Assembly: GCA_015066805.1 (NCBI GenBank) | Contig: SVNP01000001.1 | Location: forward strand, 120,816 to 184,815 | Length of the DNA stretch: 64,000 nucleotides | Direction: 5' to 3' | Source of the DNA: Ruminococcus sp. | Lineage (GTDB): Bacteria; Bacillota; Clostridia; Oscillospirales; Ruminococcaceae | Shown here: positions 35,008 to 43,690 of the stretch, piece by piece | How positions within the stretch are numbered: the first letter of the stretch is position 1 | Layout: each line of letters starts with the position of its first letter | Position numbers and translations under genes: made by a program | Notes under the pieces: model-generated | Databases searched by the model: none | What the model was told of the DNA's origin: nothing | Seen by the model: the letters and a program-made list of their open reading frames with translations, nothing else

Positions 35008-35037
35008 ATTATAGCCTTTCCATTGGGGCAATGTCAA
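35008..35037 (-). promoter_or_regulatory. Sigma-A promoter P1 of the sca cluster
   Basis: Minus-strand TTGACA (35037-35032) and TATAAT (35013-35008), 18-bp spacer, both boxes consensus. It lies about 145 bp upstream of P2 and 46 bp past the capA-like stop. Confidence 0.85.
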
Positions 35038-35083
35038 GAGCAGCGGGGAGATCCGATCCAAAACGACATTTTCTTCTGCGGTT

Positions 35084-36340
35084 TCAGTCGAGTTTCCGGA
35101 ACTCTTCGGGAATATTGGCCTGTACAATGCGGTTGATGACATCCATACCGAAGGTCTTGGCGGTACCCAGCGGTGCATAGGGCACGCCATGGCCGTCTGC
35201 CAGCTCGGCAGTATACATATTGTAGGGGTACAGCCGCAGATTGCTGCGCTGGGCATCATCATAATGGGTAATGACCGGCATGACCTCCACATTCTCCACG
35301 ATGATCTCACCGGTATCCAGATCCAGCGTCAGGTCAAACTCGCCCATTTCACCGATCATATTGAAGTTATCGGTCTGGGCGGAAACAAAGTTGCCCAGTG
35401 AATAAAACACAAAGCCCTTGGTGCCGTCCTCTCTGGTGATGTACTCCATGGTCTGCGCCGTGTGAGAGTGTCCGCCCAGGATCACATCGGCACCCCATTG
35501 GATCATCTGATCCGCCAGTGTGTACACACGCTCGGCGACGGTGTGGGTGTCCTCATTGCCCCAGTGGGCAGAAACGATCACCGCATCGGCAATCTCCTTG
35601 GCCTCCTTGATCTGCCGTTCGATCAGCGCCACGTCATCGGTCAGGCCGATTTTTACGGGAGAGCCTGCGGGAATGGAATACCCGTTGAGATGCTCTGTGT
35701 AGGCAAGGTAGGCGATCTTCATGCCGTTGACCTCCTGCACACGGATATTGTTCTGATCCTCCGCATCTCGGTAGGCACCCACCGCAAGGATCCCATGCTC
35801 ATCTGCCATGGCATCCCAGTAATCCAGAGAAGAAAGCAGACCGTCCACACGCTTGTCCAGCAGGTGGTTGTTGGCCAGCGTGAACACATCAAAGCCGATC
35901 TCCACCATCTCATCGCCCAGCTCTACGGGAGAATTGAAGTTAAAGTTGGAGCCGCTGACCTCATAATTGCCGCCGCAGATCAGGGTCTCCTGATTGATAA
36001 TGGCCACATCTGCCGCAGCAATGATGGGCGCTACGTTTTCATAGGTTTTGGTGAAGTCATAGGTACCATCCGCAGACCACTTCTGGGCGGAACGGTACAC
36101 ATGGGTCTGCACCAGATTATCACCCACCGCCAGAAAATGCACCGTAGGATCGGGGGGAGGCGGAGGCGTAGTAGTCGTTGTAGTAGTAGTGGTGGTAGTC
36201 GTAGTAACGGCAGGCAGAGTATCGGAGCCGGTATATACGGGGCCGGAAACCTCCAGATTATCCACAGGGGCACAGCCCGTGGCAAACATTACAGCCGCTG
36301 CCGACAAGCAAATCAGGGAAAGAACAGATCTGTGCTTCAT
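35084..36340 (-). CDS. CapA-family (PGA_cap) lipoprotein with threonine/proline linker
   Basis: A 418-residue exported lipoprotein: lipobox ending ATGC with Cys23 as the lipidated residue, then a linker of 13 Thr and 5 Pro at about 45-64, and a CapA-type metallophosphoesterase-like domain. The domain has LAVGDNLVQ, IINQETLICGG, TLANNHLLDKR, VSAHWGNED and LGGHSHTAQ, all expected for the family. CapA proteins take part in poly-gamma-glutamate production in Bacillus, but many gut bacteria keep stand-alone homologues of unknown role and no capBC genes are seen. The Thr linker resembles those of the neighbouring scaffoldins. Confidence 0.88.
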   Translation of the reverse strand: MKHRSVLSLICLSAAAVMFATGCAPVDNLEVSGPVYTGSDTLPAVTTTTTTTTTTTTTPPPPPDPTVHFLAVGDNLVQTHVYRSAQKWSADGTYDFTKTYENVAPIIAAADVAIINQETLICGGNYEVSGSNFNFNSPVELGDEMVEIGFDVFTLANNHLLDKRVDGLLSSLDYWDAMADEHGILAVGAYRDAEDQNNIRVQEVNGMKIAYLAYTEHLNGYSIPAGSPVKIGLTDDVALIERQIKEAKEIADAVIVSAHWGNEDTHTVAERVYTLADQMIQWGADVILGGHSHTAQTMEYITREDGTKGFVFYSLGNFVSAQTDNFNMIGEMGEFDLTLDLDTGEIIVENVEVMPVITHYDDAQRSNLRLYPYNMYTAELADGHGVPYAPLGTAKTFGMDVINRIVQANIPEEFRKLD

Positions 36341-36396
36341 GGTACTCCTTTCGGGATTAAAAAAACAAGACTTTTGCTTTATGGTGATACTTTTTC

Positions 36397-36425
36397 AGTA
36401 TACCATATTTCCATGAAAAACGCAA
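36397..36425 (-). promoter_or_regulatory. Sigma-A promoter of the capA-like gene
   Basis: Minus-strand TTGCGT (36425-36420) and TATACT (36402-36397), 17-bp spacer. Confidence 0.7.
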
Positions 36426-36444
36426 CGGTTTTTTTCTTTCCGGC

Positions 36445-36473
36445 GTATGAATTTTTCGATTTGCGCCATACTG
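36445..36473 (+). promoter_or_regulatory. Possible forespore (sigma-G/F-like) promoter of the ger operon
   Basis: GTATG (36445-36449) and CATACTG (36467-36473) with a 17-bp spacer resemble sigma-G boxes more than sigma-A. The match is loose and rests partly on the germination genes that follow. Confidence 0.35.
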
Positions 36474-36512
36474 AAAAGAGAACATGATCTGCCATCTGCA
36501 AAGGAGGATGTG

Positions 36513-38003
36513 ATGGATTCTCAGGCTCATCTGCACTGCATGGAAAATGACCCCCTGGGCAGGGATCTGCAAGTCAATCTGGACCGCATCCGTATTCTGG
36601 AAAAAGATTCCTCGGATCTGCTGATCAACCCCGTTACCGTAGGCGGCATTGCCTGTGCGCTGGTTTCCTGCGAGGGTATGCTGGCCACAAGCATCATCAC
36701 CGAGCTGATCCTGCGCCCCCTGACCACATTGCCCGCACAATTCACAGAAGGCTCCGCTTTGCTGGAGCATCTGCAAACCTACCGCCTGCTTTCCACAGAC
36801 CGCATCCGCATTACGGATTATGCCATGCTGTTCCGCACGGTCAATTCGGGCTTTGCGGTGCTGCTGGCAGAGGGTGCGGATTTCGCCTATGCCTTCGGTG
36901 TGCAGGGCTATGACCGCCGCAGCGTTTCCGAGCCTACGGGGGAGCTGAATCTTTACGGTGCCAAGGATGCCTTTACCGAGACCATCCGTTCCAATATGTC
37001 CCTCATCCGCCGCCGTATGAAATCTCCGCTGCTGACCCAGCAACTGATCGTGTGCGGCAGTATTTCCCGCACCGATCTCTGCCTTTGCTACCTGCGTGAC
37101 CGTGTGCCGCCGGCATTGGTAGCGGAGATCCGCACAAAGCTGGAGCAGATGCCTGTGGAAACCATTCTGGCAACGGGATATCTGCGGCCGTTTCTGGAAC
37201 AGAAGCGTCCTTCACTGTTTCACAGCGCAGGTACCTCGGAGCGTCCCGATGTGGTTTGTGCCAAGCTGCTGGAGGGCAGAGTTGCGGTGCTCATTGACGG
37301 TGTACCCTATGCACTGGTGATCCCACAGCTTTTTTGTGAGGTTTTTCAGACCATTGATGACTACAACTGCAAGCCGGTCTATGCCGTACTCATCCGTTGG
37401 CTGAAATATCTTGCCTTTGTGCTTGCCGTTCTGCTGCCGGGATGCTATCTGGCAGTGGCGTTGTGGCACCCTTATCTGCTGCATTCCACCTTGCTGCAGC
37501 TATTGGCGCAATCGGAGCAGAATGCACCCTTTTCTCTGGCAGCAGAGCTGCTTGGGGTGCTGCTGATGTACGAGATCATTCGGGAAGCAGGCCTGCGGCT
37601 GCCCAGAGCCGTCAGCGGTGCTGTCAGCATAGTGGGCGGTCTTATCATCGGAGATGCGGCAGTTTCCTCCGGACTCATCAGCACGCCTCTGCTGACCATT
37701 GCGGCTATTTCCGTTACCGCAGGCTTTGTTGCTCCGGAGCTGCATCAGCAGATCACGGTTCTGCGCCTGCTGTTTGTGGCCGCAGGCGGTCTGCTGGGAC
37801 TGACCGGCATCGGGATTCTGGGCATAGGCGTACTGTATCAGCTTTGTGCCACCGAAGCCTTCGGATTCCCCATTACCGCACCTGTGGTACCTTTTTCCCG
37901 CCGTGTATTCCGTGATGTGCTGGGCCGCCGGAACTTCCGCCGCATGGCACAGGGCAATTTCACCGTAGAGGAGGTGCAGATGCATCCCCATGAACCCCGT
38001 TGA
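36513..38003 (+). CDS. GerA/GerKA-family spore germination protein, A subunit
   Basis: A 496-residue membrane protein, subunit A of a germinant receptor. The N-terminal soluble domain carries LNLYGAKDAFTETIRSN and MSLIRRRMKS, the family counterpart of the GPR-x-F-x-E...N...IRRR pattern. Helices run from about residue 295 to 460, with GAVSIVGGLIIGDAAVSSGLIS being a strong family signature. The ATG at 36513 has AAAGGAGG 5 nt upstream and is preferred over an ATG 22 codons earlier without one. It overlaps the next gene by 14 bp. The organism may therefore form spores or descend from a spore former. Confidence 0.85.
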   Translation: MDSQAHLHCMENDPLGRDLQVNLDRIRILEKDSSDLLINPVTVGGIACALVSCEGMLATSIITELILRPLTTLPAQFTEGSALLEHLQTYRLLSTDRIRITDYAMLFRTVNSGFAVLLAEGADFAYAFGVQGYDRRSVSEPTGELNLYGAKDAFTETIRSNMSLIRRRMKSPLLTQQLIVCGSISRTDLCLCYLRDRVPPALVAEIRTKLEQMPVETILATGYLRPFLEQKRPSLFHSAGTSERPDVVCAKLLEGRVAVLIDGVPYALVIPQLFCEVFQTIDDYNCKPVYAVLIRWLKYLAFVLAVLLPGCYLAVALWHPYLLHSTLLQLLAQSEQNAPFSLAAELLGVLLMYEIIREAGLRLPRAVSGAVSIVGGLIIGDAAVSSGLISTPLLTIAAISVTAGFVAPELHQQITVLRLLFVAAGGLLGLTGIGILGIGVLYQLCATEAFGFPITAPVVPFSRRVFRDVLGRRNFRRMAQGNFTVEEVQMHPHEPR

Positions 38004-38967
38004 ACGTCCGCAGACAGGCATACAGCCGTGGGCCATTCTGATTTTGTGCCGCTGCGTGCTATTTTTCTGCGGAAAAACACCGCTGACTGCCGTTTATGCA
38101 CTGGGTACTCTGCTGAGCATGGCAGCAGTGGGCATTCTTTTGGTGCCGCTGTTGCTCTGCACGAGGAAGCTCTTGCTGCCGTGTCATCTGCTGTACCGTT
38201 TTGCAGGCATTTACACCGCCGCCCTATTGCTTTCGGAGCTGTATGATCTGCTGTCGGCGCAGCAATCGCCGAATCCTTCGGCGGTATTTGTTCTGATGCT
38301 CCTTGCAGTTTGTTATGGACTGATCCTGCCCCGCCGTACCACCGGCAGAGCTGCTGCTCTGCTGATGCTGCTTACGGCAGCGGCAATGCTTGTACTGCTG
38401 TGCAGCAGTATTTCCCATGGAGATCCGCTGCTGCTGTATACGCCTGCCCCTCACACCCTTGCCCAATGCTTTTGGCAGGCCATGGAGCAAAATCTTCCCT
38501 TGGTGTTTTTGCCCTTGTGCATGGGCAGCTATCCTGCCGCCCTGCGAAGAACATGGCTGCTGCGGATCCTTGGCAGCCTGCCCGTATTTTCCTTGCTCAT
38601 TGCCGCAGGTGCATGGTGCTGCGGCAGACTCACCCAATGGGAAGGCAGCCCGTTTTTGCTGCTGATCGCACAAACCCAGGGTAACAGTGCCATCCGCACC
38701 GATGGCTTCTGGGCGGTATTGATCCCCGCCGCCGGTGTAACAGCCATCGTATTCTGCCTGCAGGTGGCCATTGGGCGCACCCCCGAATATTTACCGTCTT
38801 TCGGAGAAACGCTGCTGCCTGTGGGCATCACGGCGGCCATTGCTATACTATTTATAATGGAAAACCATCCGTTATGGGTCAGCTTTGTGCTGCTGATCCT
38901 TTGTTTGGGATTGCTGCCGCTGTGGGCACGGCTGCATCCACAAAAAGAGGTAAGAAATGAAGCATAA
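37990..38967 (+). CDS. GerAB-like spore germination permease subunit (diverged)
   Basis: A 325-residue polytopic protein with about 9-10 predicted helices, shorter than typical GerAB proteins (about 365). Recognition rests on its place between A and C subunits, its topology and weak likeness to the APC-type GerAB fold (for example LPLVFLPLCMGSYPAALRR in mid-protein). Cys- and Leu-rich helices differ from the norm. It probably forms the germinant-binding transporter-like subunit. It overlaps both neighbours (14 bp before, 11 bp after), so the three genes are translated as a unit. Confidence 0.65.
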   Translation: MNPVERPQTGIQPWAILILCRCVLFFCGKTPLTAVYALGTLLSMAAVGILLVPLLLCTRKLLLPCHLLYRFAGIYTAALLLSELYDLLSAQQSPNPSAVFVLMLLAVCYGLILPRRTTGRAAALLMLLTAAAMLVLLCSSISHGDPLLLYTPAPHTLAQCFWQAMEQNLPLVFLPLCMGSYPAALRRTWLLRILGSLPVFSLLIAAGAWCCGRLTQWEGSPFLLLIAQTQGNSAIRTDGFWAVLIPAAGVTAIVFCLQVAIGRTPEYLPSFGETLLPVGITAAIAILFIMENHPLWVSFVLLILCLGLLPLWARLHPQKEVRNEA

Positions 38968-39874
38968 ATATCAAATTGCCGCACTATGGAGCTGTTTTCT
39001 GCTTTTTGCAGGCGGATGCAAAGCAGAGGTACGAGAGCGTGCCTATGGCGAAGCTATGGCTGTGCATAGCTCGGAACGCCTGACACAGGGTACCATTCGT
39101 TACGGAGAATCCTCTGCACAGGCATCTGCGTCGCAGCCTGCGCTGCTCCCCGAAGCCTTACGGCTTCAAAGCGGAAAATCCCTGTACACAGGGCATCTTT
39201 CCGTACTGCTTGTCAGCGGAAAAGCAACCAAAACGCTGCTGCAGCTTACCGCAGAGCAATGGCTGACACCGCACTGTACCCTGATCTCCACCCCCGAAAA
39301 CGCCGCCCTTCTGCTGGCAGAACAGGAAGCCCCCGAACACGCCTATCAGCAGGCGTGTGCTACGGGGCTGGTGCCCCAATATCAAGTGGCGGATCTGCTG
39401 GGGATGCTGCAAAACGGTGCCGGTATCGCTTCTATACCCTGCTATGAGGATGGTGCCTTCACCCTTGCTTTATGGGATGACACGACCCTTCTGGGCAATC
39501 TGTCATCTGCTGCGTGCCGTGGGGCAGCCTTGGCGGAAAATGACTGGGAACAGTTCCGTTTTGCCGCAGATGAGGAGATCTGCACCCTTACCGAATGCGA
39601 TCTGCTGCGGTCGGCGGAAGAAACAGCAAACGGACTGCATCTGGAGCTGGAATGTCGTGCCCGATGTACGCCCTCTACCGATGCAGCCCATGCAGCCATA
39701 GAAGAATATCTCACCGCCGCCATGCAGGAATCCCTGCAATACGGAGCAGATCTGTTTTTCTGGCAGGAGATCGCCATTCGTGACGGCATTGGATGGGCAG
39801 CAAAAGCAACACCCGAACAATGGCGCAGTGCGCTGCAGCAGGCAGAGTTCCAAATCAGTGTATCCCTGAGCTGA
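38957..39874 (+). CDS. GerAC-like germination lipoprotein (diverged)
   Basis: A 305-residue lipoprotein: signal with lipobox FAGGC, Cys21 lipidated, followed by KAEVRERAY, the counterpart of the GerAC start in which Cys is followed by Glu-Arg-rich sequence. GerAC-like order continues with YTGHLSVLLVS and a C-terminal domain with LQYGADLFFWQEIAIRD. It is shorter than usual (about 370) and weakly conserved. It is third in the operon, overlapping the B subunit by 11 bp, and is followed by a terminator shared with psd. Confidence 0.7.
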   Translation: MKHKYQIAALWSCFLLFAGGCKAEVRERAYGEAMAVHSSERLTQGTIRYGESSAQASASQPALLPEALRLQSGKSLYTGHLSVLLVSGKATKTLLQLTAEQWLTPHCTLISTPENAALLLAEQEAPEHAYQQACATGLVPQYQVADLLGMLQNGAGIASIPCYEDGAFTLALWDDTTLLGNLSSAACRGAALAENDWEQFRFAADEEICTLTECDLLRSAEETANGLHLELECRARCTPSTDAAHAAIEEYLTAAMQESLQYGADLFFWQEIAIRDGIGWAAKATPEQWRSALQQAEFQISVSLS

Positions 39875-39878
39875 ACAA

Positions 39879-39930
39879 AAAACCTGAGGATCGCCGTGCA
39901 TTCCGCACAGTGACCACTCAGGTTTTGTTT
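39879..39930. terminator. Bidirectional terminator between ger operon and psd
   Basis: AAAACCTGAG (39879-39888) pairs with CTCAGGTTTT (39917-39926); an inner GTGC/GCAC hairpin lies in the loop. A-rich on the left and T-rich on the right, it serves both converging genes. Confidence 0.8.
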
Positions 39931-39931
39931 G

Positions 39932-40843
39932 TTATTCATGAGCGCAGCCAATCCGCTCGCCAAAGCGGATGAGTGTTTCTGCGCCATCTCTGCTGTTGCG
40001 CAGCAGATCTGCATCCACGCTCACGCAATGGGGCGGAGCCACCACTACAATGGTGGAGCCGCCAAAGGCAAAATAGCCTTTTTCATCGCCGCGCTTAACC
40101 GCCTGCATGGCTGTGTGAGGATGATTGACGATCTTTCCCACCAGCATGGCACCTACCTCGATCTGCAGCAGATCGCCGAAATGCTCGGTACGCAGCATGG
40201 TAACAGCACGGCTGTTGCGATGATACACCTTGACATACTCCGCAGAAACCGGATTCACCGTATGCAGCACCCCGTCGATCTGACGGGTTTTTCCCACACG
40301 GCAATCATCGGGGAAGCAATAACGGTGGTAATCATCGGGGGTCAGACGGAAGATCATGCAGTAACCGCCCATATACCGCTGTGCAAGCCGTTTGCAGCCC
40401 ACCAGTGCCGAAAGCCGGTATTCCGCACCCTTGATGACAAAGCGGGTATCCTCCTCCACGGGGATCACCGTCAGCTTGGCATCACAAGGGCTGATGAGAA
40501 CATTTTCGTGGGGATCCACAGGGCGGTATTCCGGCAGGATCATTCGGGTGAAAAAGGCGTTGTAGCTGCGGTAGACCTCCCGCTGATATTCCTTCATGGG
40601 AATCTGCTTTTTCTTCACTGTCAGCGGAATCGCCAGCGTGGAAAGCGGATGCTCCATGGCATCGCCTACCCACTGAGATACCACAGGACAGGTCAGCCCC
40701 TTCAGGGCAAGGCGGCCGGGAGCCGTACCGTACAGCAGCCGCAGCAGCTTTCCCTGGCCCGCATTGCGGTCCTGTACCATTCTGCCGTCACGGTCACAGA
40801 TGGTAGCAACGGCAGCCGATTGTTTTTTGGCTCTCAATTGCAA
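39932..40843 (-). CDS. psd: Phosphatidylserine decarboxylase proenzyme
   Basis: Converts phosphatidylserine to phosphatidylethanolamine at the membrane. The 303-residue proenzyme carries LISPCDAKL near 120, DDYHRYCFPDD near 170 with the family His, QIEVGAMLVGKI near 225 and FGGSTIVV near 260. Self-cleavage at Gly-Ser in that last motif makes the pyruvoyl cofactor. The TTG start has AAGGGGG 8 nt upstream; a second TTG two codons on is also possible. It lies 17 bp after pssA, so the two form a PE-synthesis operon. Confidence 0.95.
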   Translation of the reverse strand: MQLRAKKQSAAVATICDRDGRMVQDRNAGQGKLLRLLYGTAPGRLALKGLTCPVVSQWVGDAMEHPLSTLAIPLTVKKKQIPMKEYQREVYRSYNAFFTRMILPEYRPVDPHENVLISPCDAKLTVIPVEEDTRFVIKGAEYRLSALVGCKRLAQRYMGGYCMIFRLTPDDYHRYCFPDDCRVGKTRQIDGVLHTVNPVSAEYVKVYHRNSRAVTMLRTEHFGDLLQIEVGAMLVGKIVNHPHTAMQAVKRGDEKGYFAFGGSTIVVVAPPHCVSVDADLLRNSRDGAETLIRFGERIGCAHE

Positions 40844-40860
40844 TTACGCCACCCCCTTGT

Positions 40861-41493
40861 TTAATGGGTCGCCTGATAATACTTAAACAGAATCAGGGCA
40901 AGCTCCAGCGCACCCACCAGAATAAACAGCAGCATCTTCCGCATACCCGGCTTTTGCAGGGTAAAACGGGTGATAAATGCCACCGCCACCACAGCGTAGA
41001 TCACTGTAGCTACCACAGAAAAAGCATCGCCCAGATCATGACGGAAGCCGAACAGCAGCGGCACGATCAATGCCGACGAAGTAACCGGCAAACCCTCATA
41101 AACCTTGCGGCGTTCACTGGTTTTCTGCTGACGTTCTTCTTCGGTCACGTTAAAATAGGCAAGGCGTATCAATGCGCCCAGGCTGTAGCAGGTATATACG
41201 ACGATCTGCAGCGGTGCACACATACCGCAGCTAAAAGCAATAGCAGGCGGCAGTATGCCGAAGCAGACCATATCCGAAAGAGAATCAATTTGTATGCCGA
41301 AGCGTTTTTCCGCCTCGGTACGGTCTGTTTTTGTTTTTGCGATCTTACCGTCGAACATATCGCACAAGCCGGCCAGCAGCAGCATCAGCAAGGCCATATT
41401 GGTCTGGCCGTTGGCTGCAAAGTAGATGCCCACAGAGCCGCAGGCAAAGCCGATGTATGTTAAAATGACGGTATAGTTGTAAAATCCGATCAT
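40861..41493 (-). CDS. pssA: CDP-diacylglycerol--serine O-phosphatidyltransferase
   Basis: Makes phosphatidylserine, the substrate of Psd. The 210-residue membrane enzyme carries the CDP-alcohol phosphatidyltransferase motif: CDMFDGKIAK near residue 45, then GIQIDSLSD, which gives the DG..A...G...D...D pattern. About six to eight helices are predicted. The ATG at 41493 (MIGFYNYT) is chosen because GAGGG lies 8 nt upstream; an earlier in-frame ATG at 41520 lies almost at the predicted transcript start and has no ribosome binding site. Confidence 0.93.
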   Translation of the reverse strand: MIGFYNYTVILTYIGFACGSVGIYFAANGQTNMALLMLLLAGLCDMFDGKIAKTKTDRTEAEKRFGIQIDSLSDMVCFGILPPAIAFSCGMCAPLQIVVYTCYSLGALIRLAYFNVTEEERQQKTSERRKVYEGLPVTSSALIVPLLFGFRHDLGDAFSVVATVIYAVVAVAFITRFTLQKPGMRKMLLFILVGALELALILFKYYQATH

Positions 41494-41544
41494 CCGACAT
41501 CCCTCGTTTTTTGTTGACATGATCTTAACCAAGACATAATCAAC

Positions 41545-41573
41545 ATTATAACAGAAAACCCACCGTTTTGCAA
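41545..41573 (-). promoter_or_regulatory. Sigma-A promoter of pssA-psd
   Basis: Minus-strand TTGCAA (41573-41568) and TATAAT (41550-41545), 17-bp spacer. It separates this operon from proBA upstream; no clear proA terminator was seen. Confidence 0.8.
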
Positions 41574-41597
41574 GAGTTTTCCTGAAATTTACTGTTC

Positions 41598-42851
41598 TCA
41601 GCGGATCTGTCCGCTGCCGTTGATCAGATATTTCACAGTAGTCAGCTCTGCCAGACCCATGGGGCCTCTGGCGTGCAGCTTCTGCGTGGAAATGCCGATC
41701 TCCGCACCAAAACCGAACTCTCCGCCATCGGTAAAACGGGTGGAAGCGTTGACATAAACGGCGGCGGCATCTACCTCACGCTGGAAACGCTCGGCATTTT
41801 CCAGCGAACGGGTCACAATACATTCGCTGTGGCGGGTACCGTACTGCTTGATGTGCGCCATAGCCTCATCCAAAGAATCCACGAGCTTTACAGCAAGCTG
41901 ATAATCCAGATATTCGGTGGCATAATCGGCATCATCTGCGGGGATCACGCATTCACCCAGAATAGCGGCGGTGCCTTCGCAGCCATGCAGCACCACGGAA
42001 TGCTCATCCAGCTTTGCCTTCAGCATAGGCAGCAGTACAGCAGCCACATCTCTGTGGATCAGTACGGATTCCACCGCATTGCACACCGAGGGACGCTGGG
42101 TTTTGCCGTTATTGATGATATCCACCGCCATAGCAAGGTCTGCAGAAGCATCCACATACACATGGCAGTTGCCCGTACCGGTCTCGATCACAGGCACAGT
42201 GGCGTTTTCCACCACGACACGGATCAGACCGGCACCGCCTCTGGGGATCAGCACATCCAGATACCCCGAAAGCTTCATCAGGGCATTGGCGGATTCACGG
42301 GTGGGATCCATAACAAGCTGCACAGCATCTGCGGGCAGACCGGATGCAGCCAGAGCCTCGCGCATGACGTTGGTCAGGCATACATTGGAGGAAAAAGCCT
42401 CCTTGCCGCCGCGAAGAATGACACAGTTGCCCGCCTTCAGACAAAGGGTAGCGGCATCTACGGTCACATTGGGACGGCTCTCGAAGATAATGCCAATGAC
42501 ACCCAGCGGCACACGGGTCTTCTGAATCCGCAGACCGTTGGGACGCACAAAGCCTTCTTCCACCTTGCCCACCACTTCATCCAGAGAGATGAGCTTGCGT
42601 ACGCCATCAGCAATGCCTGCAATGCGCTGGGGTGTCAGCAGCAGGCGATCCTGCATGGCCTTGGACATATGATTTGCCTGTGCAGCCTCCAGATCCTTGG
42701 CATTGGCCGCAAGGATCTCATCGGTTCTTGCGATGAGTGCATCGGCAATGGCGGCAAGGGCATCGTTTTTGGCTTTGGGCGATGCCGCCGCCAGAATAGT
42801 TTCCACAGCCTTGGCGTTTTTGCCAAGCTGCAATACGCTGATGTTTTCCAT
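41598..42851 (-). CDS. proA: Gamma-glutamyl phosphate reductase
   Basis: Second step of proline synthesis: reduces glutamyl-5-phosphate with NADPH. The 417-residue enzyme has VPLGVIGIIFESRPNVT near 113, the cofactor region, the catalytic Cys in RPSVCNAVES near 255, and GEFGFGAEIGIST near 375. It follows proB by 6 bp. Length is standard. Confidence 0.97.
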   Translation of the reverse strand: MENISVLQLGKNAKAVETILAAASPKAKNDALAAIADALIARTDEILAANAKDLEAAQANHMSKAMQDRLLLTPQRIAGIADGVRKLISLDEVVGKVEEGFVRPNGLRIQKTRVPLGVIGIIFESRPNVTVDAATLCLKAGNCVILRGGKEAFSSNVCLTNVMREALAASGLPADAVQLVMDPTRESANALMKLSGYLDVLIPRGGAGLIRVVVENATVPVIETGTGNCHVYVDASADLAMAVDIINNGKTQRPSVCNAVESVLIHRDVAAVLLPMLKAKLDEHSVVLHGCEGTAAILGECVIPADDADYATEYLDYQLAVKLVDSLDEAMAHIKQYGTRHSECIVTRSLENAERFQREVDAAAVYVNASTRFTDGGEFGFGAEIGISTQKLHARGPMGLAELTTVKYLINGSGQIR

Positions 42852-42857
42852 ATGTAA

Positions 42858-43676
42858 TCAACCTTTCTTCGCAATAAATCTGGTACCGATGGGCGCATCG
42901 GCAAATAGATCGTAAAGATGTTCGGGGCGGTCACCGTTGAGAATGACCATATCAATGCCTGCATCGGTAGCGATTTTTGCGGCAGAGATCTTGGTTGCCA
43001 TGCCGCCGGTACCATTGGGCGTGCCTGCACCTCCGGCAATTTTCTCAATCTTTTCGTCAATCTGCTCCACTACAGGGATCAGCTCTGCGTTTTCATCCTT
43101 ATGGGGGTCTGCGGAATACAAGCCGTCGATGTCGCTCATCAGCACCAGCAGATCGGCGTGCACCAGCTTTGCCACAATGGCCGCCAGAGAATCGTTTTCA
43201 CCGATCTCCAGCTCCAGCTCATCAATGGCAACGGTATCGTTTTCGTTTACAATGGGGATCACGCCCATTTCAACGAGCTGTGCCATGCAGTTGCCTGCAT
43301 TCACACCGCCATCGCTGTTGAGTACAGCCTTGGTCAGCAAAATCTGTGCAACAGTTACGCTGTAATTGCCAAACTGCCGGTCGTACAGATACATCAGTTC
43401 GCACTGACCCACAGCGGCACAGGCCTGCTTCTGGGGTGTAGCGGTGGGGCGTTCTCTCAGCCCCAGCTTGCCGATGCCCAATCCCACGGCACCGGAAGAA
43501 ACAAGAATCAGTTCCTTGCCTGCATTGTGCAGATCTGCCAGCACACGCACCAGATTGTGAAACCGCTGTAAATTCATGCGCCCTGTGGGGTGAGTCAGCG
43601 TAGAGGTGCCCACCTTGACCACCACACGCTTGCATTGAGAAGGCATTCTGTTTGCTGTCTGTTCCGTAGCATTCAC
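42858..43676 (-). CDS. proB: Glutamate 5-kinase (short form, no PUA domain)
   Basis: First step of proline synthesis. The 272-residue amino-acid kinase has KRVVVKVGTSTL near 15, ILVSSGAVGLG near 55, VNENDTVAIDEL near 145 and GTGGMATKISAA near 220. The C-terminal RNA-binding-like PUA domain found in many ProB proteins is absent; such short forms occur in other bacteria. The GTG start at 43676 has AAAGGAG 9 nt upstream; the open frame continues farther into the preceding gene, but no ribosome binding site supports it. Confidence 0.95.
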   Translation of the reverse strand: MNATEQTANRMPSQCKRVVVKVGTSTLTHPTGRMNLQRFHNLVRVLADLHNAGKELILVSSGAVGLGIGKLGLRERPTATPQKQACAAVGQCELMYLYDRQFGNYSVTVAQILLTKAVLNSDGGVNAGNCMAQLVEMGVIPIVNENDTVAIDELELEIGENDSLAAIVAKLVHADLLVLMSDIDGLYSADPHKDENAELIPVVEQIDEKIEKIAGGAGTPNGTGGMATKISAAKIATDAGIDMVILNGDRPEHLYDLFADAPIGTRFIAKKG

Positions 43677-43690
43677 GGGTAAAAACTCCT

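Noticed and set aside
34821..35009. 62-codon frame on the minus strand between capA-like gene and scaC
   Set aside because: It spans the P2 promoter, lacks a good ribosome binding site and has no family; treated as non-coding.
36189..36416. Plus-strand Val/Thr-rich frame opposite the capA-like gene
   Set aside because: It is the shadow of the Thr-codon run in the CapA-type linker.
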